Below, one piece after another: positions 44,132 to 52,078 of a stretch of DNA of 64,000 bases. Under the pieces are notes generated by a model. It ran no database searches and was not told the DNA's origin. It was given only the letters and a program-made list of their open reading frames with translations. How positions within the stretch are numbered: position 1 is the stretch's first letter; every line of letters begins with the position of its first letter. The stretch lies in the NCBI GenBank assembly GCA_963832785.1, contig CAWHVF010000004.1, positions 1 through 64,000 on the forward strand, written 5' to 3'. The stretch comes from CAWBRT01 sp963832785 (GTDB lineage: Bacteria > Acidobacteriota > Terriglobia > Terriglobales > Acidobacteriaceae). A program made the position numbers and the translations under genes.

Positions 44132-45499
44132 TCATGCGGTGGTCTCCGCATCGGCAAACTCCAGCGCCTTGTCGAACACCCGCATGGCAAAGTCGATCTC
44201 GTCCTTCTTGATGGTCAGCGGCGGCGCCAGCATGATCACGCTGGTCTGCCCAGGCAGGCAGTACACACCTTCCTTCAACGCCTGCCCCAGCACCTTCAGC
44301 TTGGCCGTCGCCGGACGCGGTCCCTCAAACCACGGATCGTGGATCGGCTCCTTGGTCTGCCGGTTCTTCACCAGCTCCAGCCCCACAAACAGTCCCTTGC
44401 CCCGAACGTCCCCAATGCTGCGGTGCTTTTCCTGCAACTCCAGCGCCTTCTCCATCAGGTACGCACCCATCTCTCCGGCACGCTCTATCAAACGGTCACT
44501 CTTGTAAATCTCTATGGCCGCCACCGCCGCCGCCATGGCCAGCGTGTGTCCACTATAGGTATGCCCGTGCACCCACTGCTTGCTCTCAAACTCCTTCGCT
44601 ACCCAGGGCCGCATGCTGGTCGCTCCCAGCGGTACATACCCCGAGGTGATCCCTTTCGCCATGGTAATCACATCCGGCACCACGCCCCAGTGCTCGATGG
44701 CAAACCACTTCCCCGTTCGCCCAAAGCCGGTCATCACTTCGTCCACCATCAGCAGCATGCCGTACTTGTCGCAGATCTCCCGGATCTTCTGCCAATACCC
44801 GTCCGGCGCATCGATGATCCCGTTGGCTCCCACGATCGGCTCGGCAATAAAGGCCGCTACCCGCTTCTCCCGCCCCTCGAAGCGCACTACCTCCTCCACG
44901 TGCTTGGCGCAGGCCAAATCGCAGCTCGGGTAAGTGGCTCCCATCGGACAGCGATAGCAGTACGGGCCCAGGCAATGAACCACGCCGGGAATCGACGGCT
45001 CGCAGGCCCAGTTGCGGTAGTCGTTCGAGATCGCCATGGCCCCGAAGGTCGAGCCATGGTAGCCGCCCCACCGCGAGATGATCTTCTCCTTGCCCGTGGC
45101 CATGCGCGCCAGCTTGATCGCCCCTTCGTTGGCCTCCGCACCGCTGGTCGAGAAATACGACTTCGAGATGTCTCCCGGCGTGATCTCCGCCAGCAGCTTG
45201 GCTACCTTGGCCTTGGCTTCGGTGGCAAAGGGCGAGGCCGCGTTCTCCAGCTTCCGCACCTGCTGCGAGATGGCATCCGCCATGCGCGGGTCGGCATGAC
45301 CCAGATTGCTGAAGACAAACTGAGAAGAAAAGTCCAGGTACTGCTTGCCGGACGCGTCGTAAAAGTAGTTGCCGGCAGCCCGCTCGACCACTACCGGGCT
45401 CAACCCCTTCTGTACCTGCCAGGGATAGAGCACGTACTCCAGTTCGTCCTGCTTGATAATGTCAGCATTAATACCCAGCTCTGCAGTTGGCATTGCCAT
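44132..45499 (-). CDS. Class III aminotransferase (omega-amino acid type)
   Basis: The protein has 455 residues, fold-type I. The PLP Lys lies in MAKGITSGYVPLG (about residue 285), preceded by the cofactor-binding Asp in LLMVDEVMTGFGRTGKW. This subgroup transfers the amino group from omega-amino acids such as beta-alanine, taurine or GABA to pyruvate or 2-oxoglutarate. Next to an MmsA-type dehydrogenase, beta-alanine or 3-aminoisobutyrate to the semialdehyde is the likely reaction. It is last in the minus-strand operon and ends before a good terminator. Confidence 0.88.
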   Translation of the reverse strand: MAMPTAELGINADIIKQDELEYVLYPWQVQKGLSPVVVERAAGNYFYDASGKQYLDFSSQFVFSNLGHADPRMADAISQQVRKLENAASPFATEAKAKVAKLLAEITPGDISKSYFSTSGAEANEGAIKLARMATGKEKIISRWGGYHGSTFGAMAISNDYRNWACEPSIPGVVHCLGPYCYRCPMGATYPSCDLACAKHVEEVVRFEGREKRVAAFIAEPIVGANGIIDAPDGYWQKIREICDKYGMLLMVDEVMTGFGRTGKWFAIEHWGVVPDVITMAKGITSGYVPLGATSMRPWVAKEFESKQWVHGHTYSGHTLAMAAAVAAIEIYKSDRLIERAGEMGAYLMEKALELQEKHRSIGDVRGKGLFVGLELVKNRQTKEPIHDPWFEGPRPATAKLKVLGQALKEGVYCLPGQTSVIMLAPPLTIKKDEIDFAMRVFDKALEFADAETTA

Positions 45500-45604
45500 A
45501 CGACTACCTCCTATCCGTTATTAGTCCAATGAATCCAGGTGAAGCGCAACCCTGACACCCGCGCGTTGCCATGTCGCGCAGAAATTTTGCTTCTGACCTG
45601 TAAA

Positions 45605-47149
45605 CTAAACACCGCTACAACCAGCCGGCTTGGAGAACTGCTTCTCCCATGGTAGTTGAAGCGCCGGCCTGTCCCCATCGCTGAACCAGTTGGTAGTTAC
45701 CGACTTTGTCTGCGTATAGAACATGACTCCGTCTTTGCTCCCCATCACGTGCAGGTCGCCCAGGAACGAGTTCTTGTGGCCCTGGAAGGCGAAGAACGAT
45801 GTCGGCACGGGGATGCCGATATTGACGCCTACCATGCCGCCATGGGTGTACATGGCAAATTCCCTGGCGTAGTAGCCGCTCTGAGTGAAAATGACCGAAC
45901 CATTGGCAAATTGGTTGCAATTCATCAAGGCCAGCCCTTCATCAAAGTCCTTCACCCTCTTGACGCACAGGACCGGTCCGAATATCTCTACATCGCCAAC
46001 CGTCATGCCGGGCTTAACGTGATCGAGGATTGTCGGTCCCAGGTAGTAGCCCCCGGGATGCCCCTCCACCTTAACGTCTCTACCATCGAGAACCAACTGG
46101 GCGCCTTCTTTTATTCCCTTTTCAATCCAGTCAATCACAAACTGCTTATGCTCTTTAGAGCCGACGGGGCCGAGCTTTGTACAATCTTTGGTCGCGGGGC
46201 CGACCTTAAGCTGCTTTGCATACTTGACCAGTAGCGGCACAAACTGGTCTGCGATGGATTCCTCAACGACCGCAACCGGCAAAGCCATGCAGCGCTGGCC
46301 GGCAGCGCCAAACGCCGAGGCCGCTATCGCCTGGGCCGATTTTTCAAAGTGGCAATCCTTAAGAACCAGCGCATGGTTTTTGGCCTCGCCCAGCACCTGG
46401 ACCCTCTTGCCGTGGGCCGCCGCGGTGGCATAAATATGTCTGCCGACCTCTGTGGAACCGACGTAGGATATTCCCTTCACATCAGGGTGCATCAAAAGCA
46501 ATTCGGCTTCCTTGCGGCTGCAGGTAATTACGTTAACCACCCCTTCGGGTACGCCTGCCTCGATCAGTAATTCCATTATCCGCAGCCCAGTCTGGGGCAC
46601 TTTGCTTGCCAGCTTCAAAACAAACGTGTTGCCGGCGGCGATACAGAGAGGCATCATCCAGCCAAAAGGAATCATGGCCGGAAAATTAGCCGGAGCAATG
46701 CCGGCAAACACCCCTAGCGGCTCACGGAAGGAAACGGTATCGATGCCGTTAGACACCTGCATGAGCGTGTCGCCCTGCATCATAACCGGGGTTGCGCAAG
46801 CCAGTTCAGCCCCTTCAATCGCCTTGCCCACTTCACCTCTGGCCTCGGTAAAGGTCTTTCCTTGTTCTTGCGCTATGAGGGTGGCCAGTTCGTCTAAATG
46901 TTGCTCGAGTACCCGTTTATACCGGAAAATTAACTCAACCCGTTTTTGCACAGGAATGCGGAACCAGATGGAAAAGGCATGCTTTGCGGCGGCGATCGCC
47001 TCGTTGACTTCGCCCTTCGTGCAGCAAGGTGCCTCGGCCATTACCTCGCCGGTGCTCGTGTTATATACCGGCATATATTCATGGCTTGTTGTGTCCTTCC
47101 ATTCATTATTTACGCAATATCTCAATTTATTTACTGTCACGGAACTCAT
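45605..47149 (-). CDS. mmsA: CoA-acylating methylmalonate/malonate-semialdehyde dehydrogenase
   Basis: The protein has 514 residues of the aldehyde dehydrogenase superfamily. The catalytic Cys lies in GAAGQRCMALPVAVV, near residue 289, and N-terminal sequence YCVNNEWKDTTSHEYMPVYNTSTGEV matches MmsA. It converts (methyl)malonate semialdehyde, CoA and NAD to (propionyl-/)acetyl-CoA, CO2 and NADH. The start at 47149 follows GAGAGGA; the longer upstream reading runs into the symporter gene. With the aminotransferase it forms a short path from a beta-amino acid to an acyl-CoA. Confidence 0.9.
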   Translation of the reverse strand: MSSVTVNKLRYCVNNEWKDTTSHEYMPVYNTSTGEVMAEAPCCTKGEVNEAIAAAKHAFSIWFRIPVQKRVELIFRYKRVLEQHLDELATLIAQEQGKTFTEARGEVGKAIEGAELACATPVMMQGDTLMQVSNGIDTVSFREPLGVFAGIAPANFPAMIPFGWMMPLCIAAGNTFVLKLASKVPQTGLRIMELLIEAGVPEGVVNVITCSRKEAELLLMHPDVKGISYVGSTEVGRHIYATAAAHGKRVQVLGEAKNHALVLKDCHFEKSAQAIAASAFGAAGQRCMALPVAVVEESIADQFVPLLVKYAKQLKVGPATKDCTKLGPVGSKEHKQFVIDWIEKGIKEGAQLVLDGRDVKVEGHPGGYYLGPTILDHVKPGMTVGDVEIFGPVLCVKRVKDFDEGLALMNCNQFANGSVIFTQSGYYAREFAMYTHGGMVGVNIGIPVPTSFFAFQGHKNSFLGDLHVMGSKDGVMFYTQTKSVTTNWFSDGDRPALQLPWEKQFSKPAGCSGV

Positions 47150-47268
47150 TCCTCTCGATGATCTTTGGATTGTATGGTCGTTTAAAACCGATGCTTCCAT
47201 AACGCAAGTGACAAAGCCGAGCGTGTTATTTCCTTTTTCTGGTCTGGTTTCGTTGGCAAACTTTAGCA

Positions 47269-48747
47269 CTAGTGTGCAAGCAGTTCCGGTTGAGCTGCGA
47301 CTTTTCTGCCTCTTTTTGTCAGTTCCAGCCGCTCTGCCGACCTTCGATCGAATGGAGTCATATAAGTAATTATCACCATGACTACGAGATTCACCAGAAG
47401 AGCGAGCATGCCTTTGTTCACGCCATAGGGAGCAAAGTTGAACATGTTGAAGACAAAAACACATATAACGCCGGAGATCAGCCCGGCACCGATTCCCCAC
47501 TTGGTGACCCGTTTCCAAAGGATAACGGCAAGCACTCCAGGCAGAAACTGCGTATAACCGAAATACGCCACATTGATCATTCCCAGCATCAGCAACGGCC
47601 AGTATAGGGCCAGCAGGACGCTAACCACCAACGATAGGCCGGTAATTACCCGTGTCCAGGTGACTGCCTCGGCGGAAGAGGCGCTGCGGTTGAACATACC
47701 AAAGATGTCCTTGGAAACGAGTCCGCCGATGGTTAGAGCCACCACGCCCAAAACCAGTATGCAGGTCAGGGCGCCTCCAGCCGCGCAGATGCCTACCACC
47801 CATCCGGGTACATGCTTAACGATCATGCCCATAAAGGCATCGTCCGGGTTCTTCAGGCCCGGCACCGTTACCAGGCAGAAGAAAGCGGCTGTGATCAGAA
47901 AGACGTACATAAACATGTAGAGAGGCATAAGCATCTGGTTTCGCCTTACGACTCTCTCTGATCCCGCTGTAAAGACATACTGGAAAATGAACGGAATCAT
48001 ATACAAGCCGACAGACTGAAATATGATGGTGGAAATGAGAAACGTGACATTCTTTTGGAGCGGTACAGTTCCTACGACCAAGTACTGAGGAAACTTCGCG
48101 AGCGTCGTTCTATAAATGCCCTCCAGACCTCCCGGCATGTGCACGACGGCAACTATCCCGCCAATGACAATCGCCGATATCATCAAAATGTCTTTTAACA
48201 CTGCTACCCAAGCGGAAGACCGAACGCCGGCCAGGGAGACATAAGTAAATGCGACTAGTGAAGCCAGTACGACCGCTAGTGTGTTGTTAATCTCTACGCC
48301 GAGGTAGCGTATTATGATGCTAAGTCCCGCGAACTGCATCTGTGCCCATGGGAGCAGAAAGAGTATCGAGGTAATTGCCACCAAAAAGCCCAGCCCTTTG
48401 CTTTCGAACCGCCAGCCGATGAAACCGCCGATAGTTACGGAGTTGCTGATCTTCCCAATTCGCCAGACTGCCGGATTGACGAAATAACCCACAGGGTAAG
48501 CCAGCAGGATGTAGCCTAGAAACCAAACCAGATAAGATGATCCCTTCGAATAGGCTGCACCCGGGAGCCCGATCATTGTGCCAATGCCATATATCTCGCC
48601 CACAGTGACGAAGAAGAGGAGAATCGCCCCAAAGCTTCGGCTGGCCACCAGCATATCGTTCAGATTGTTGCTGATCAGGCCGCGCCTGGAAAAAACGGCA
48701 AGCACGATGGATAAAACAATCAGAATAATGAACACGAATAGCGCCAT
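47269..48747 (-). CDS. Sodium:solute symporter (SSS family)
   Basis: The protein has 492 residues with about 13 hydrophobic segments. The SSS signature region lies around residues 150-190, with VAFTYVSLAGVRSSAWVAVLKDILM. The N-terminal half contains FGAILLFFVTVGEIYGIGTMIGLPGAAY. It brings in an organic solute with Na+. It follows the DUF3311 gene by three bases, the usual pairing for this SSS subgroup. Substrate probably belongs to the amidohydrolase-aminotransferase pathway encoded around it. Confidence 0.9.
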   Translation of the reverse strand: MALFVFIILIVLSIVLAVFSRRGLISNNLNDMLVASRSFGAILLFFVTVGEIYGIGTMIGLPGAAYSKGSSYLVWFLGYILLAYPVGYFVNPAVWRIGKISNSVTIGGFIGWRFESKGLGFLVAITSILFLLPWAQMQFAGLSIIIRYLGVEINNTLAVVLASLVAFTYVSLAGVRSSAWVAVLKDILMISAIVIGGIVAVVHMPGGLEGIYRTTLAKFPQYLVVGTVPLQKNVTFLISTIIFQSVGLYMIPFIFQYVFTAGSERVVRRNQMLMPLYMFMYVFLITAAFFCLVTVPGLKNPDDAFMGMIVKHVPGWVVGICAAGGALTCILVLGVVALTIGGLVSKDIFGMFNRSASSAEAVTWTRVITGLSLVVSVLLALYWPLLMLGMINVAYFGYTQFLPGVLAVILWKRVTKWGIGAGLISGVICVFVFNMFNFAPYGVNKGMLALLVNLVVMVIITYMTPFDRRSAERLELTKRGRKVAAQPELLAH

Positions 48748-48750
48748 TTG

Positions 48751-48993
48751 TCATTCTCCTTCACGCTGGTCTGAACTCGGCTTCTCATCGAATTCATCCT
48801 TGTTTACAGGATCCAGTAACCAACCAATGTACATGGATAGGGAAGTGAGGATAAACCAGGAGAACAGCCAGAAGTAAATGAAGGGAAAGCCTAAGATGAA
48901 TGGCTCGGCCCTGTTGTAAAGCGGGAAAGCAGCTACTATCGCCAAATAGGGGACCACCAGTACAAAGAACACAGCCCAAAACCTGCTCTTCAT
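48751..48993 (-). CDS. DUF3311 small membrane protein (symporter partner)
   Basis: The protein has 80 residues with two membrane helices (about 5-24 and 36-59) and a charged C-terminal tail. DUF3311 proteins are almost always encoded beside an SSS-family symporter and are presumed subunits. Here it lies three bases before the symporter gene and starts the pair. Confidence 0.85.
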   Translation of the reverse strand: MKSRFWAVFFVLVVPYLAIVAAFPLYNRAEPFILGFPFIYFWLFSWFILTSLSMYIGWLLDPVNKDEFDEKPSSDQREGE

Positions 48994-49050
48994 CTCAAGT
49001 GCCTCCTTGATAAGGTCAGCTTACAGGGCCTGTTTGGTACAATTTGCAGT

Positions 49051-50760
49051 TTACTTTACGACCAGATTTTCATCCGCACACGACACGCTTTGCTGTTGCT
49101 GCTGTGCGGTGAAAACCGTTCTCCCTCCCACAATCGTTTGCAGTACCTTAATGTCTTTAATCTTCAAAGGATCGATCTCGAGTGGGTTCTCGTCGAGGAC
49201 GACAAAATCAGCCAGTTTCCCTGTCTCGATCGATCCCTTGATTCCCTCCTGGAAAAACATCCAGGCTCCGTCAATGGTGACGGCACGCAAGGCTTCGGGA
49301 ACCGTGATTTTGAGCTCCGGCCCCATCTCTATACCGCTGGTAGTGAGACGGTTGACGGCGGACCAGATGGACATCAGCGGGCTTATGGGAGTGACCGGGC
49401 AATCGTTGTGCAGGCTGATCTTGAGGCCTCTATCCAGGGCAGTCCTGCATGGACACATTCTGCGCGCTCGGTCTGGCCCCACAAAGATATTGTGGTGACG
49501 GTCGCCCCAGAAATAGGTGTGGGTAACGAAAAAGCTCGGATTCACTCCGAGCTCTTTCATGCGGTCCAATTGGTCCTCACGGGTTAGGTGGCAATGATTG
49601 GCGATATGACGCGGATCTTCGCGAGGATTGGCAGCCTGCGCCTCCGCCCAGGCCTGGAGGGTGTCTTCGGCCGCCTGGTCCCCGATGATATGAACGACGG
49701 TCTGCCAGCCAGCCGCATGTAGCTGCTTGATCATCTCGATCAACTGCGCCTTTTCTTTGAACCTTGGATAACCCCGGTAGTGAGGCTTACCTGGGGGAGT
49801 TATGTGGTAGGGCTGGCTCAGCCAGGCAGTGTAAACGTAAATGGAGCCATCTGCCCAGAGTTTGGCGCCGCCCAGAGTCACCATGCGGTTGTCGGTAAGG
49901 TCCGTTCCCGACTTAGTAGTGGGATACTTCTTCATCTCCTCTAGGGACGATGCGAAAGGCCAAATCACAACCCTAACCAAAAGGTCTCGGGTGGACGAGG
50001 CTTTCTTCAGTAGCTCCACTTCCGGATAAAATGCCCATCCATTGTTTGCCGTAGTCACTCCGGCCGCGGCGTAAATCTCGGATGCCTTGCGGACACCCGC
50101 TAGCTCCTGGACCTCGGTACGGGGTGGGATCATGTTTTGGACGATTGTGTATGCCGGGGGACCTTCCAAAACTCCGGTGAGTTCTTTGTCGGCATTCCTA
50201 TGGAAGAAGCCGCCCATCGGATCAGGCGTGTCTTTCGTCAGGCCAGCAAACTTCAGGGCCGCGCTGTTGGCCACTCCCAAGTGTGCCGATATATGAACAA
50301 TAAAGATCGGCACCGTGGAAGATACCTTATCCAGATCTTCTCGGGTCGGATGCCTTTTGTCTTCCAGAAGCGAGTCATCGTAGCCACGGCCGGTGACCCA
50401 CTGTCCAGGTTTGAGCGTCTCCATCTTCTTTCTAAGCGCCGCTAGCAATTCTTCGATATTGCGGATTTTGCCGATCGGCGGAGAATAGAGGCTCACCCCA
50501 TAGAGCGCGTCATTTCCCGCCCATGGGAAATGGCCGTGGCCGTCGATAAAGCCCGGGAGCATGGTCTTGCCATTTAGGTCAATAACCTTGGTTTCATCCC
50601 CGGCCAGGGCCAGTACCTCTTTTTTTGATCCGCAGGCGACGATTCGTTCGCCCTTTACCGCTACCGCTTGCAGCAAAGCTAAAGGATCAGCCGGGTTCAT
50701 TGAAATGATTTGTCCGTTAGAAAAGATGATGTCGGGCGAAACTCCTTGCTTTGTCGCCAT
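49051..50760 (-). CDS. YtcJ-like amidohydrolase-superfamily protein
   Basis: The protein has 569 residues of the amidohydrolase-3 group. The metal-binding HxH lies in GFIDGHGHF (residues 69-77), and the second His-rich region HIIGDQAAEDTL is near residue 370, with the HNDCPVTP Asp near residue 450. The enzyme hydrolyses an amide, imide or similar bond; the substrate is unknown. It leads the minus-strand operon that carries the symporter, aminotransferase and dehydrogenase. A palindromic candidate operator lies about 125 bases upstream. Confidence 0.85.
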   Translation of the reverse strand: MATKQGVSPDIIFSNGQIISMNPADPLALLQAVAVKGERIVACGSKKEVLALAGDETKVIDLNGKTMLPGFIDGHGHFPWAGNDALYGVSLYSPPIGKIRNIEELLAALRKKMETLKPGQWVTGRGYDDSLLEDKRHPTREDLDKVSSTVPIFIVHISAHLGVANSAALKFAGLTKDTPDPMGGFFHRNADKELTGVLEGPPAYTIVQNMIPPRTEVQELAGVRKASEIYAAAGVTTANNGWAFYPEVELLKKASSTRDLLVRVVIWPFASSLEEMKKYPTTKSGTDLTDNRMVTLGGAKLWADGSIYVYTAWLSQPYHITPPGKPHYRGYPRFKEKAQLIEMIKQLHAAGWQTVVHIIGDQAAEDTLQAWAEAQAANPREDPRHIANHCHLTREDQLDRMKELGVNPSFFVTHTYFWGDRHHNIFVGPDRARRMCPCRTALDRGLKISLHNDCPVTPISPLMSIWSAVNRLTTSGIEMGPELKITVPEALRAVTIDGAWMFFQEGIKGSIETGKLADFVVLDENPLEIDPLKIKDIKVLQTIVGGRTVFTAQQQQQSVSCADENLVVK

Positions 50761-51217
50761 TACTTACTCTCCTGTGAAGGTCATTTCAAAGCTTCTTAGG
50801 TCTTTGCCAAACCCAAACCGGATGATTGCCCAAGTAATTATGTGAAGTCATGCGCAGGCTTGTTAGTTTCCCACGCGGGTTTGATTTGTCTAGACAAAAC
50901 GCATTTTACACATTACGCTATGGTTGTCAAGGAAATTTTTATCTTTAATTCCGATCGGAAATCCGCGACGTGTTAAAATGTTTATCTGGTTTAACAACAA
51001 TGGGATAGCTGCATACGGCTACTCTCCATGGTTGCTGCAATGCAATACTAAAATGCCGCGAATTAGCGTCGCCTGTAATCTTTCGGGCTTCTGGTTGGAT
51101 TCGGGACAGGGCTAGGTCAATCAGTCGTGCATTTGAGGCGACATGACCGAAGGTATTCGTGAATTACCGAAACGGCTGAGGTAAAGATGCTCACGAACAT
51201 TCAACGGCACAATTTCA
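50761..51217. other. Divergent regulatory region between amidohydrolase and GntR genes
   Basis: This stretch of 457 bp is AT-richer than its neighbours around 50900-50960 and should hold two divergent promoters. It includes the palindrome at 50885-50898. No gene is seen. Confidence 0.55.
50885..50898. promoter_or_regulatory. Candidate HutC/GntR operator palindrome
   Basis: A perfect 14-bp palindrome, TTTGTCTAGACAAA, with core GTCTAGAC matches the GT-N-TA-N-AC form of HutC-subfamily GntR operators. It lies between the amidohydrolase operon and the divergent HutC-type regulator gene, 125 bases from the first and 320 from the second. Confidence 0.6.
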
Positions 51218-51997
51218 ATGCGAACTTATAAAGACTCCGCCAGTAGCGGGAACAGAAGAGACCCAGACATTGATATGGCTACTAAGCCTAAATATTTGTT
51301 GATCTACGAATGGCTGTCGAAGCAGATCGAGAATAAGGAGTATCGGCCGGGAGATAGAATTCCTAGCGAACATGAACTTGCCGCTATGTTCAAAGTTCAT
51401 CGAATGACTGTAAGGCAGGCCATCGACAAATTGATCGAAACCCATCTGCTGGTACGCAAACGTCACTCCGGTACTTTTTTGCTTTCTGAAAAAACTCCGA
51501 TGCTGATACGCCGTTCTTTGGGGAACATTCCTATTTTTTCTGACGATATCAGGCAGGCGGGCTTCGATCCAAGTTATAAGACGCTGGAAGCAAAAATTAT
51601 CACCAGCACCGAACCTGAGGCCTCGAAGCTGGGATTGGGGGACGGAGATCCTGTCTTGTCAATTTATCGCATGATGCTGGCGAACAAGATGCCTCTGGCG
51701 CTGGAAAGATGCTACCTGCCGGATAAGTTGTTTCCCGGGCTTATAGATCGCAATTTTGATACGGTGCTTTACGACCTGATGAAGGATTATCAGATTGAGC
51801 CGCACTTTGCGGAACAGGAAATAGGAGCTGTATTGCCAAACCTTTCTGAATGCAAACTACTGAAGGTGAAAGAGGCATGCCCATGCATCCAGATAACCAG
51901 CTTGGTATTCGATCAAAGCGGGCGGCCGATAGAGCTATCAGTGGCGCTACATCGAGGCGACAAGTACCAGTTTAGGTGCTCCATAGGAAAGCCGTAA
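51218..51997 (+). CDS. GntR/HutC-family transcriptional regulator
   Basis: The protein has 259 residues: a winged helix (YLLIYEWLSKQIENKEYRPGDRIPSEHELAAMFKVHRMTVRQAIDKLIETHLLVRKRHSGTFL) and a C-terminal UTRA ligand domain (LSIYRMMLANKMPLALERCYLP). HutC-type repressors bind amino-acid or sugar-derived ligands and release a GTxTAxAC site. The gene is divergent from the amidohydrolase operon, with the matching palindrome between them, and so is its probable repressor. A start at 51275 (ATG) would shorten it by 19 residues. Confidence 0.9.
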   Translation: MRTYKDSASSGNRRDPDIDMATKPKYLLIYEWLSKQIENKEYRPGDRIPSEHELAAMFKVHRMTVRQAIDKLIETHLLVRKRHSGTFLLSEKTPMLIRRSLGNIPIFSDDIRQAGFDPSYKTLEAKIITSTEPEASKLGLGDGDPVLSIYRMMLANKMPLALERCYLPDKLFPGLIDRNFDTVLYDLMKDYQIEPHFAEQEIGAVLPNLSECKLLKVKEACPCIQITSLVFDQSGRPIELSVALHRGDKYQFRCSIGKP

Positions 51998-52078
51998 ATT
52001 CGGCGGCGCTGACGGCTGGCGTTCTACAGAGGGACTGGGCTCTGGCGGCGAGGCAAAAAACATCCCTATAGAAAAAGG

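Noticed and set aside
45605..47518. 637-residue version of mmsA
   Set aside because: The first 123 residues overlap the symporter gene end and do not match the family; the ATG at 47149 has a good ribosome-binding site.
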